From: Verrucomicrobiota bacterium
Lineage (GTDB): Bacteria > Verrucomicrobiota > Verrucomicrobiia > Opitutales > Seribacteraceae
DNA: 5,508 nt
Direction: 5' to 3'
Assembly: GCA_014382645.1 (NCBI GenBank)
Contig: JACNJI010000249.1
Coordinates: 1-5,508 of the forward strand
The notes beneath the pieces are model-generated. The model searched no databases and was not told where the DNA came from. It saw nothing but the letters and a program-made list of their open reading frames with translations. Made by a program: the position numbers and the translations under genes. Shown here in pieces: positions 1-5,508 of the stretch. The first letter of the stretch is position 1, and each line of letters starts with the position of its first letter.

Positions 1-1146
1 CAATAGGGCATCACACTCGGTGTTGTTACGACAATTGCTCAGATGTCCGGGTATTTGCACGAGTCCACGATAAGTGGAACGCCCCTTGCCGATGGAAATT
101 GATTTTGCGATAATGTTACTTGTTGTCTCGTCTGCGGCATGGATCATTTTGGCCCCCGTATCTTGATGTTGTCCATCATTGGCGAGGGCAATGGAAAGAA
201 CTTCCCCCCTGGCCTTGCGACCCTTCAAAATGACACCCGGGTACTTCATTGTTAGGCGCGAACCGATGTTGCAGTCTATCCAGCGAACTTCGGCCTCCTC
301 GTGGGCTATCGCTCGTTTTGTTACTAAGTTGAAAACGTTGTTCGACCAATTCTGAACAGTGATATACTGAATCTTGGCTCCTGGCATGGCTACCAGTTCC
401 ACAACAGCGCTATGTAAAGTCGCTGTCTCGAATTTCGGTGCCGTACAACCCTCCATGTACGTGAGTTCCGCACCTTCGTCTGCGATGATCAGCGTACGCT
501 CAAACTGGCCGAAGTTTTCAGCATTTATTCTAAAGTAAGCCTGTAACGGCTGGGCAAGTTTAACTCCGGGCGGAATGTAAATGAAACTGCCGCCACTGAA
601 AACTGCTGCATTTAATGCGGAAAACTTATTGTCCGATGCGGGGATCACCTTGCCAAACCATTTGCGAAAAATTTCAGGGTAATCTTTCAGCCCATCCGAG
701 GAACCTACGAAGATCACGCCTTCTTTTTCCAGTTCGACTTTCAAGCGAGAGTAGGCGGCTTCGCTATCGAACTGTGCCTCTACGCCTGCTAGGAATTTTC
801 TTTCCTGCTCGGGAATACCAAGTCTCTCGAAGGTTTGTTTTACATCGTCGGGAACTTCATCCCATGTGCGGCTGGGCTTTTGACCTTTGGCTAGATAGTA
901 GCGGATTTTGTCGAAATGTATATTTTCTAAATCTTTTGTAGCCCAGTGCGTAGGCATGGGTTTGCGATAGAAGGTGTCCAAGGCCTTTAGCCTGTAATCT
1001 CGCACCCATTGGTCTTCACCTTTGACTTCTGAGATATATTGGACGACTTCTTCACGCAAACCGACTCCCGCATCATATTGGTAGTCGGTTTCGTAGCGGA
1101 AGTTGCCCTTGTCCCGATCTATGTCGATTTGAGTTGGCTGAATCAT
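1..1146 (-). CDS. sufB: SufB, Fe-S cluster assembly scaffold protein (C-terminus beyond window)
   Basis: SufB is the scaffold subunit of the cytoplasmic SufBC(2)D complex, on which iron and persulfide sulfur are built into Fe-S clusters. I translated this frame by hand: it stays open for 382 codons from the ATG at 1146 to the window edge, with no stop. Family-typical stretches include [12 protein letters not shown] (18-29), [11 protein letters not shown] (148-158), [14 protein letters not shown] (183-196), YMEGCTAP (230-237) and the beta-helix core with [18 protein letters not shown] (328-345). The visible part ends in NNTECDALL; Cys378 there probably corresponds to E. coli SufB Cys405, a residue needed for cluster building. 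SufB is usually about 470-495 residues, so roughly 90-110 are missing off the left edge. It lies 20 nt downstream of sufC in the same direction. No clear Shine-Dalgarno sequence precedes the ATG, so translation may be coupled to sufC. The assignment is very secure. Confidence 0.97.
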   Translation of the reverse strand, partial: MIQPTQIDIDRDKGNFRYETDYQYDAGVGLREEVVQYISEVKGEDQWVRDYRLKALDTFYRKPMPTHWATKDLENIHFDKIRYYLAKGQKPSRTWDEVPDDVKQTFERLGIPEQERKFLAGVEAQFDSEAAYSRLKVELEKEGVIFVGSSDGLKDYPEIFRKWFGKVIPASDNKFSALNAAVFSGGSFIYIPPGVKLAQPLQAYFRINAENFGQFERTLIIADEGAELTYMEGCTAPKFETATLHSAVVELVAMPGAKIQYITVQNWSNNVFNLVTKRAIAHEEAEVRWIDCNIGSRLTMKYPGVILKGRKARGEVLSIALANDGQHQDTGAKMIHAADETTSNIIAKSISIGKGRSTYRGLVQIPGHLSNCRNNTECDALL

Positions 1147-1166
1147 AGGGAAATCATTTAGGGTTT

Positions 1167-1919
1167 TTAGGAGACCAGTTCTTTGCGAACCCAATCGTAG
1201 CCTTTTGCGTCCAGTTTCAATGCCAGTTCCTTGCCGCCCGTTAGTGCAATGGCGCCTTCGCACATAACATGTACTTTATCTGGAACAATGTATTCAAATA
1301 ATCTTTGGTAGTGAGTAATGACTAGTATTCCTCGGTCGGGACTTCGCATTTGGTTGACACCGTTTGCGACGACTTTGAGGGCATCGATGTCAAGACCGCT
1401 GTCCGTTTCATCTAATATGCAATACTTGGGTTGGAGCATGGACATTTGCAGAATTTCGCAACGTTTTTTCTCTCCACCCGAGAAACCTTCGTTTACGGAG
1501 CGTGAGGTAAACTTCCTATCAATGCCCAGTTCGTCCATGCGGGCATACAAATCTTTATAATAACCGACTGCGTCGAGTGTTTCGTTTTCAGCTAAACGTC
1601 CCTGAAGCGCAGCTCTTATGAAGTTGGCGATACTTACACCAGGCACCTCGAGCGGATATTGAAACGCAAGGAAAAGCCCCAAGCGAGAAATTGCATCCGG
1701 CTCCATTCCCAGTATTTCATCACCGTCAAGCAGTGCAGTCCCGCTGGTTACCTCGTAGTCCTCGTGTCCTGAGAGAACTTTGGAAAGCGTACTTTTTCCG
1801 CTTCCATTGGGTCCCATGATTGCGTGCACTTCACCTTTCGGGATAGTGAGGTTTAATCCTCGTAGAATTTCTTTTCCTTCGATTTGAGCACGAAGATCTT
1901 TGATTTCCAAATAGTTCAC
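1167..1919 (-). CDS. sufC: SufC, ABC-type ATPase of the Suf Fe-S assembly complex
   Basis: SufC is the soluble ATPase of the SufBCD scaffold; ATP-driven dimerisation reshapes SufB/SufD during cluster assembly. The 250 residues match the family's usual length. All nucleotide-binding motifs are visible: Walker [10 protein letters not shown] (36-44), Q-loop Gln87 in [10 protein letters not shown], signature FSGGEKKR (146-153), Walker [12 protein letters not shown] (167-177, catalytic Glu171) and the H-loop His203 in ITHYQRL. The DETDSGLD form and the FQYP...PGV segment separate SufC from transporter ATPases. No membrane segment is present. The start is GTG at 1919, chosen because the family begins with a short tail before LEIKDL and no in-frame ATG lies nearby; no good Shine-Dalgarno sequence is seen. 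It sits 30 nt after the Fur-like gene and 20 nt before sufB, consistent with one operon. The order C then B differs from the common B-C-D order. Confidence 0.98.
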   Translation of the reverse strand: MNYLEIKDLRAQIEGKEILRGLNLTIPKGEVHAIMGPNGSGKSTLSKVLSGHEDYEVTSGTALLDGDEILGMEPDAISRLGLFLAFQYPLEVPGVSIANFIRAALQGRLAENETLDAVGYYKDLYARMDELGIDRKFTSRSVNEGFSGGEKKRCEILQMSMLQPKYCILDETDSGLDIDALKVVANGVNQMRSPDRGILVITHYQRLFEYIVPDKVHVMCEGAIALTGGKELALKLDAKGYDWVRKELVS

Positions 1920-1949
1920 TAATTATATGTATGGTTTTGGAAAATAAAG

Positions 1950-2393
1950 TTACGAAATTGTGTCTGACTTTGGTCCCTGCCCAATGAACGATAGTTCTAT
2001 TGTGTCTGCCGTAAAACCATCGGGTAGAGTTTTTTCGATGATGGAAAGTCTTTCATCATCCAAGCTGACGTCGTACACTTGGCCAGTAACGCGGCAGTGG
2101 AAGTGGGCGTGAGGGTTCCTGTTCGGGCAAAAACGGGTCGGAGCACGGTCCAGGTGGACTTGTTTTACTAACTCGCATTCGACCAACGTGTCTAAACAAT
2201 TGTAGATAGTGGCTAAAGAAATGCTCGGGAGTTTTTCACGAACGCGGAGATGAATGTCGTCTGCTGTGGGATGATCACGCTTTTCGAGTATAACTTCGTA
2301 AACGCAGGTGCGCTGTCGAGTGGGACGGCGATTCCGCGACTTTAAGGCGTGCTTCAGTCGATTGCGTTCTGTCTCTGGGAGAGCAAGTTTCAT
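1950..2393 (-). CDS. Fur/PerR-family regulator with atypical metal ligands, linked to suf
   Basis: Dimeric DNA-binding repressor of the Fur superfamily, probably controlling the downstream sufC-sufB genes. Counting from the ATG at 2393 (147 residues), the winged helix covers about 10-80, with RPTRQRTCVYEVI (23-35), HPTADDIH (41-48) and recognition helix SLATIYNCLDTL (59-70). The dimerisation and metal domain follows, with HAHFHCRVTGQVYDV (95-109). Aligned with B. subtilis PerR, the regulatory site is His41 (PerR His37), Cys89 (Asp85), His95 (His91), His97 (His93) and Asp108 (Asp104), with spacing exactly kept. Of the structural Cys4 zinc site only Cys100 remains: Thr103 replaces the second Cys, and the tail after residue 130 has no Cys. 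A TTG at 2429 would add 12 residues; I prefer the ATG at 2393 because it fits family length and has AAAGGA just upstream, although the spacing is too short. Family assignment is secure. The ligand sensed (iron, peroxide, Fe-S status or haem) cannot be told. Confidence 0.92.
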   Translation of the reverse strand: MKLALPETERNRLKHALKSRNRRPTRQRTCVYEVILEKRDHPTADDIHLRVREKLPSISLATIYNCLDTLVECELVKQVHLDRAPTRFCPNRNPHAHFHCRVTGQVYDVSLDDERLSIIEKTLPDGFTADTIELSFIGQGPKSDTIS

Positions 2394-2436
2394 TTCCTTT
2401 GTCTTAACGATACTGAGACTCGTTCGCAAGAAATAA

Positions 2437-2451
2437 ATGGAATGATTCTAA
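2437..2451. promoter_or_regulatory. Candidate Fur/PerR-type operator upstream of the regulator gene
   Basis: The plus-strand 15-mer ATGGAATGATTCTAA is an imperfect 7-1-7 inverted repeat: the two half-sites agree at five of seven positions, with GAAT/ATTC cores around a central base. This is the architecture of Fur- and PerR-family boxes (PerR consensus half TTATAAT). It lies 44-58 nt before the regulator's ATG and overlaps a possible -10 hexamer on the minus strand, which would suit autorepression. No footprint or second copy supports it, so this is a motif-based inference. Confidence 0.4.
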
Positions 2452-2473
2452 TTTCTGTGATTACCACAAAAAA
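2445..2473 (-). promoter_or_regulatory. Possible promoter for the regulator-sufC-sufB transcript
   Basis: On the minus strand TAGAAT (2450-2445) matches the TATAAT -10 consensus at five of six positions. With a 17-nt spacer, the -35 region falls on TTTTTT (2473-2468), which matches TTGACA poorly. Transcription would begin near 2438, giving a leader of about 45 nt before the ATG at 2393. The -10 hexamer lies inside the candidate operator. The weak -35 would suit a regulated or activator-dependent promoter, but the call is tentative. Confidence 0.3.
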
Positions 2474-2497
2474 TCTTTGGGTACTGAAAAGTATCCC
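2468..2497 (-). terminator. Probable weak intrinsic terminator after the lipoprotein gene
   Basis: Plus-strand GGGTACT (2479-2485), loop GAAA (2486-2489) and AGTATCCC (2490-2497) form a seven-pair stem with one bulged base (2494). Read on the minus strand, the stem is followed after five bases by six T residues (2473-2468). It begins 16 nt past the lipoprotein stop codon and lies before the suggested start of the regulator transcript. The gap between stem and T-run and the short stem make it weak. A second small hairpin (2496-2507) overlaps it. Confidence 0.4.
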
Positions 2498-2512
2498 GCA
2501 ATAGCGGTTAGC

Positions 2513-2791
2513 TCAATAGTCGGTAAAGGTGAACAGTCCCCACAAAAAAGTGGTTTTGTTACCGCTGAAGTCCCGACGATACCATAATTCGTCGGATTGC
2601 AGCCGGATCGTTCCAGTTTCAATAGGAGCAAACGAACCCGGTGAATGGGTAAAGGCACCAGCTACATTGATGTTCTTTGACAAGTACTTTTTTGATTGGG
2701 GAAACATACTGCAACCGGAAAAACCGATTGCCGAAATCGTCAAAGTGATGATGATGACAGTCTGTTTGGTTTTTCGTTTCAATGACTTCAT
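2513..2791 (-). CDS. Small predicted lipoprotein, unknown function
   Basis: I do not recognise a named family with confidence. From the ATG at 2791 the product has 92 residues. A basic start (MKSLKRKTK), a hydrophobic core (VIIITLTISAIGF) and a lipobox FSGC with Cys27 form a type II (lipoprotein) signal peptide, so the mature part of about 66 residues is expected to be lipid-anchored outside the cytoplasmic membrane. The mature part has SKKYLSKNINVAGAFTH, several Gly/Thr residues and an aromatic end (FLWGLFTFTDY). The start at 2791 gives a canonical n-region; an upstream in-frame ATG at 2812 would add seven residues (MLPFLCL) and fits a signal peptide less well. The last segment faintly recalls small TRL-like lipoproteins, which usually continue for another 20-40 residues, so 3' truncation is possible. 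It lies on the same strand as the regulator, 119 nt upstream, but probably has its own terminator. The well-formed signal peptide is the main reason to accept it as real. Confidence 0.65.
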   Translation of the reverse strand: MKSLKRKTKQTVIIITLTISAIGFSGCSMFPQSKKYLSKNINVAGAFTHSPGSFAPIETGTIRLQSDELWYRRDFSGNKTTFLWGLFTFTDY

Positions 2792-2990
2792 TAAACATAA
2801 GAATGGAAGCATTTGAAGATTGGTAAGTCAACTGGCAAAAGCTTCAAAAGTTCCTTCGCTTTCATTCATTCCCACTCATGATGTTTCTGTTGGAATGAGA
2901 TTTCTTTCATCTGGAATATGCTTGATTTAGAAGTTCGGCGTTGTACCTCTGCCGAGCATTTATATTGTAGCTTTTTATCTTCAAGAACTT
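2792..2990. other. Intergenic region between divergent lipoprotein and glyS genes
   Basis: This 199-nt stretch should hold the promoters of both flanking genes. On the minus strand TTGACT (2831-2826) is a good -35 hexamer for the lipoprotein gene, but only TTCCAT lies 17 nt downstream, a poor -10. A near-direct repeat CAAAAGCTT/CAAAAGTT occurs at about 2837-2853. Related CATTC/GAATGAG words occur around 2867-2900 but do not form a clean operator. I find no tRNA, T-box or riboswitch fold, and no convincing open frame. Confidence 0.5.
2941..2968 (+). promoter_or_regulatory. Possible promoter of the glycyl-tRNA synthetase gene
   Basis: TTGTAC (2941-2946) and TATTGT (2963-2968) are separated by 16 nt and match the -35 and -10 consensus at four of six positions each. 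TATATT (2961-2966) is a better -10 hexamer but has no matching -35. Transcription would begin close to the start codon, leaving a leader of about 15-20 nt, too short for a T-box or other leader control. This rests on position and similarity only. Confidence 0.25.
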
Positions 2991-4496
2991 ATGAGCAAAG
3001 GAAATTCTAAAATGGAGGAAATCGTGGCGTTGTGCAAACGTCGTGGTTTCATTTTTCAGTCTTCCGAAATCTATGGTGGAATCAACGGCTTTTTCGACTA
3101 CGGTCCTCTAGGGGTTGAACTTCGAAAGAACATAAAGGATGCGTGGTGGGAAGACATGGTTCGTCGTCGCGATGATGTCGTGGGGCTGGACTGTAGCATT
3201 ATAATGAATCCCGAGGTTTGGCGATCTTCAGGCCATGTCGATGGTTTTTCCGATCCGATGGTGGACTGTCGCGAATCCAAGATGCGGTACCGAGCTGATC
3301 AACTTTATTGCGGCCCTGTTGTTGTGGGAGAGGAAACCATTGGCTGGATTTCGGTTCTCGAATCCGAAGTCATGCAGGAAGAGGCAGATGGAAAGGCCGT
3401 CGAAATGAAGCGCAAGCAGAGCAAGCAAGGCGATTTGGCGCCCGTTTCATTGCGTTCTTTTGACGAGATGTCTTCCGAAGAACGTTCACTTGCTCCTTCA
3501 CCTGCTACCGGCAAAGCAGGTTCTCTTACCGAACCTCGGGAATTCAACATGATGTTCGAGACTCATGTTGGTGCGTTACGCGATGCTTCTTCTCTCTGTT
3601 ATCTCCGTCCCGAGACGGCTCAAGGTATCTTTGCAAATTTCAAGAACGTCCTCGATTCTGGACGAGTGAAGGTTCCCTTTGGTATTGCCCAGATAGGCAA
3701 GGCATTTCGTAATGAGATTACTCCCCGAAACTTTATTTTTCGCTCACGCGAGTTCGAGCAAATGGAGATAGAGTACTTTATCCCTCCAGACGAAGAGGCA
3801 TGGCCAAAGTACCATCGTGAATGGATCGCTACTCGGAAGGCGTGGTTCGCTTCCATCGGCTTGACCGACGAGCATCTCGGAGAGGAAGTGCATCCTAAGG
3901 AAAAACTTGCTCACTACGCTCGAGCTTGCACGGACATAACTTTCAAATTCCCTTTTGGCGAACAAGAGCTCGAAGGCATTGCGGCTAGAGGTAATTTTGA
4001 TCTTTCACGTCATCAGGAATGCTCCGGTAAGTCCTTGGACTATTTCGACGAAGAGCGAAAAGAGCGATATGTCCCGCATGTCATTGAGCCTAGTCTAGGA
4101 GTCGATCGCACCTTACTTGCGGTCCTTTGCGCTGCCTATGACGTAGACGAAATTGAAGGAGACAAGCGAACTGTGCTTAGGTTTCATCCCCGTGTAGCTC
4201 CGATTAAGGTCGGTGTCTTTCCTTTGTTGAAGAACAAACCCGAACTGGTGGAGAGAGCTCGCAAGTTGTACGAACGTTTGCGGCGTAGGTGGAATGTCGT
4301 TTATGACCAAGGCGGAGCAATCGGTCGTCGCTATCGTCGCATCGACGAAGCAGGAGCGCCCTTTGGCGTAACAGTAGACTTCGATACGATCGAAGGCGAT
4401 GGCAGCATCACTTTGAGGGATCGAGACACGACCAAGCAACAAAGACTTTCCGAAGACGAATTGATTGCTTTTCTCGAAGAGCAAATCAACCCATAG
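2991..4496 (+). CDS. glyS: Glycyl-tRNA synthetase, dimeric alpha2 type
   Basis: Charges tRNA-Gly with glycine in the cytoplasm. This is the single-chain class II enzyme that works as an alpha2 dimer, related to the Thermus and eukaryotic/archaeal enzymes and not to the alpha2beta2 GlyQ/GlyS of E. coli. The 501 residues match the family (about 450-510). The N-terminus [19 protein letters not shown] (12-30) and [12 protein letters not shown] (36-47) are near identical to Thermus GlyRS as I recall it. Next come [18 protein letters not shown] (80-97), a variable insert (about 105-180), [10 protein letters not shown] (205-214), motif 2 from [10 protein letters not shown] (239-248) to EQMEIEYF (256-263), and motif 3 [14 protein letters not shown] (366-379). 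The anticodon-binding domain covers about 402-498, with [16 protein letters not shown] (452-467). The ATG at 2991 has no Shine-Dalgarno sequence; the in-frame ATG at 3012 (Met8) has AAAGGAA eight bases upstream and may be the true start. The gene appears to be transcribed alone and converges on recJ. Confidence 0.97.
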   Translation: MSKGNSKMEEIVALCKRRGFIFQSSEIYGGINGFFDYGPLGVELRKNIKDAWWEDMVRRRDDVVGLDCSIIMNPEVWRSSGHVDGFSDPMVDCRESKMRYRADQLYCGPVVVGEETIGWISVLESEVMQEEADGKAVEMKRKQSKQGDLAPVSLRSFDEMSSEERSLAPSPATGKAGSLTEPREFNMMFETHVGALRDASSLCYLRPETAQGIFANFKNVLDSGRVKVPFGIAQIGKAFRNEITPRNFIFRSREFEQMEIEYFIPPDEEAWPKYHREWIATRKAWFASIGLTDEHLGEEVHPKEKLAHYARACTDITFKFPFGEQELEGIAARGNFDLSRHQECSGKSLDYFDEERKERYVPHVIEPSLGVDRTLLAVLCAAYDVDEIEGDKRTVLRFHPRVAPIKVGVFPLLKNKPELVERARKLYERLRRRWNVVYDQGGAIGRRYRRIDEAGAPFGVTVDFDTIEGDGSITLRDRDTTKQQRLSEDELIAFLEEQINP

Positions 4497-4518
4497 GAAG
4501 AAAGGCGGCGAGAGGCGT

Positions 4519-5508
4519 TTATTCTTCGGCTTTTCGCCAGTCGCGCAGAACCATTTGTGGCAGACGTCGTCCGTTCCGGTGGTTCCAGCGAAAACGCAAG
4601 GCAAGGTCGAGGGGGTATGAACTGGGCGGTATGTTGTCGCCCATCTGCCAAGCTATGCCTGAAACGGATTCCTCGCCATTGAATATTGAAAACTGAAAAT
4701 GATCACCCGAACCAACTCGGCGTGGTGGTCCCGATAGTCGAACGCCTCTCAAGGCAAGCGTCGGTTCAGGGTTTTCCTGCCCAAAGGGTGCCAGGTTGTT
4801 TATTTCGAGCAGCAGTTCAGGCCGGAGGTCCTCGGGATTGACGGTTGCATTGACGGTGAGAAAAGGCTCTGGCAAATTGCCCCCCGTCATCTCTCTAACT
4901 GCCAGAATGAAAGCCTCTTGAAATTGAATTAAGTTTTCTTGTGGCAAGTTCATTCCTACGGCTGCGGGATGTCCACCCCAATGCGTGAGCAATTCCTTGC
5001 AGCGAGAAAGGGTTTTAACCATGTCAACTCCAGGGATACTCCGTCCTGAACCTTTGTATTCACTTCCATCTTTAGCCAGAACGATGCAAGGTTTTTGAAG
5101 GCTGCTTGCCAGTTTACCTGCTACGATGCCAACAACTCCGGGATTCCAGTGGTCTCCCTCGCCGAATACAACTACGGCAGGTTCATCCGAGAAATTCTCT
5201 TCCGCCATCACAACTGCTTCCGCCGTGAGTTCAGACTCTATTGCCCGCCGTTCGAGATTAAAGCCGTCTATTTTGTCCGCGAGAGTTTTGCATGCCTCGC
5301 GGTCTTCGCTCAATAACAGTTCCGTCGCAAATTCCGGCATGTTGAGTCTGCCGCATGCATTGATTCGAGGGGCTATGCGAAAGGTAACGTCTTCTGCATC
5401 TAACGAGGAGTTGCCGGCAATGCCAGATACGGCAATTAGCGACTCTAGCCCGAACCCTGACTGATGGGCCAGGTGCTTCAGTCCATATCGAGCAAGAATG
5501 CGATTTTC
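4519..5508 (-). CDS. recJ: RecJ single-stranded-DNA 5'-3' exonuclease (N-terminus beyond window)
   Basis: RecJ degrades single-stranded DNA 5' to 3' in RecFOR recombination, base excision and mismatch repair. The frame is open from the right edge to the TAA at 4519-4521, giving 329 residues; the ATG at 5340 is internal, since family sequence continues upstream of it. In the visible fragment, ENRILARYGLKHL (1-13) and FRIAPRINACGRL (43-55) belong to the end of the DHH domain and linker. The DHHA1 domain covers about 108-200, with HWNPGVVGIVAGKL (120-133), GSGRSIPG (153-160) and GGHPAAVGM (178-186). The OB-fold DNA-binding domain covers about 216-325, with LAPFGQENPEP (239-249). The metal-binding DHH motifs lie off the right edge. 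RecJ is usually 560-580 residues, so about 240 are missing. In PRINACGR, Cys52 stands where many homologues have Ala. The stop codon lies 22 nt from the converging glyS stop. Confidence 0.96.
   Translation of the reverse strand, partial: ENRILARYGLKHLAHQSGFGLESLIAVSGIAGNSSLDAEDVTFRIAPRINACGRLNMPEFATELLLSEDREACKTLADKIDGFNLERRAIESELTAEAVVMAEENFSDEPAVVVFGEGDHWNPGVVGIVAGKLASSLQKPCIVLAKDGSEYKGSGRSIPGVDMVKTLSRCKELLTHWGGHPAAVGMNLPQENLIQFQEAFILAVREMTGGNLPEPFLTVNATVNPEDLRPELLLEINNLAPFGQENPEPTLALRGVRLSGPPRRVGSGDHFQFSIFNGEESVSGIAWQMGDNIPPSSYPLDLALRFRWNHRNGRRLPQMVLRDWRKAEE

Noticed and set aside
615..941. Plus-strand open frame of 108 codons
   Set aside because: It lies wholly opposite sufB, whose protein is clearly conserved on the minus strand; its own product has no recognisable domain and is rich in Arg and Ser, as expected of an antisense shadow.
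2393..2429. TTG at 2429 as the start of the Fur-like regulator
   Set aside because: It has no Shine-Dalgarno sequence and adds 12 residues outside the family core. The ATG at 2393 gives a typical family length. Not fully excluded.
2529..2816. Plus-strand open frame of 95 codons antisense to the small lipoprotein
   Set aside because: The minus-strand frame has a coherent type II signal peptide and lipobox, while this product shows no signal, domain or ribosome site. Only one of the two is likely real.
2813..2990. T-box or glycine riboswitch upstream of the glycyl-tRNA synthetase
   Set aside because: I see no T-box core, no specifier stem and no paired glycine-aptamer pattern, and the likely leader is only about 20 nt.
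4113..4651. Minus-strand open frames over the 3' end of glyS and recJ
   Set aside because: They overlap the conserved anticodon-binding domain of GlyRS and the RecJ C-terminus in other frames and show no family resemblance.
5095..5464. Two plus-strand open frames opposite recJ
   Set aside because: They are antisense to the conserved DHHA1 region and linker of RecJ; their products are low in complexity or have no recognisable motif.
1..5508. Mobile element, CRISPR array, phage or defence island
   Set aside because: No transposase, integrase, terminal inverted repeats, regularly spaced repeats or defence-type domains are visible; apart from the small lipoprotein, all genes are housekeeping or linked regulators.

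Overview
The window is ordinary bacterial chromosome with moderate GC content, dense coding and short intergenic gaps. It holds five protein genes that can be named by family and one small unnamed lipoprotein gene. The dimeric (alpha2) glycyl-tRNA synthetase, the fur-like/sufC/sufB order, mixed start codons (ATG, GTG) and weak or absent Shine-Dalgarno sequences fit a member of the PVC group, perhaps Verrucomicrobiota. This placement is an inference from memory of gene families; no rRNA or other decisive marker is present.

Left part (minus strand, about 1-2393): an iron-sulfur cluster assembly cluster reading leftwards. A Fur/PerR-family regulator (1950-2393) is followed after 30 nt by sufC (1167-1919), then after 20 nt by sufB, which runs off the left edge with 382 codons visible. 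The spacing suggests one transcript, with the regulator as first gene and probable controller of the Suf genes. A near-palindromic 15-mer (2437-2451) lies upstream of the regulator and overlaps a possible -10 box, so autoregulation is plausible. The most unusual point in the window is the regulator's metal chemistry. By residue-for-residue alignment with Bacillus PerR, the Asp85 position is Cys, and three of the four structural zinc cysteines are missing.

Middle (2461-2990): a small lipoprotein gene (2513-2791, minus) lies upstream of the regulator in the same direction. A probable weak terminator (2468-2497) separates the two. A 199-nt intergenic region divides the lipoprotein gene from the divergent glycyl-tRNA synthetase gene.

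Right part: an intact alpha2-type glycyl-tRNA synthetase gene (2991-4496, plus) converges, with a 22-nt gap, on recJ (4519 to beyond the right edge, minus). The recJ fragment is the C-terminal 329 residues of the single-strand 5'-3' exonuclease. I see no mobile element, CRISPR array, tRNA, rRNA or obvious foreign island. I did not find a new multi-gene system; the atypical Suf-linked Fur-family regulator is the best candidate for something undescribed.
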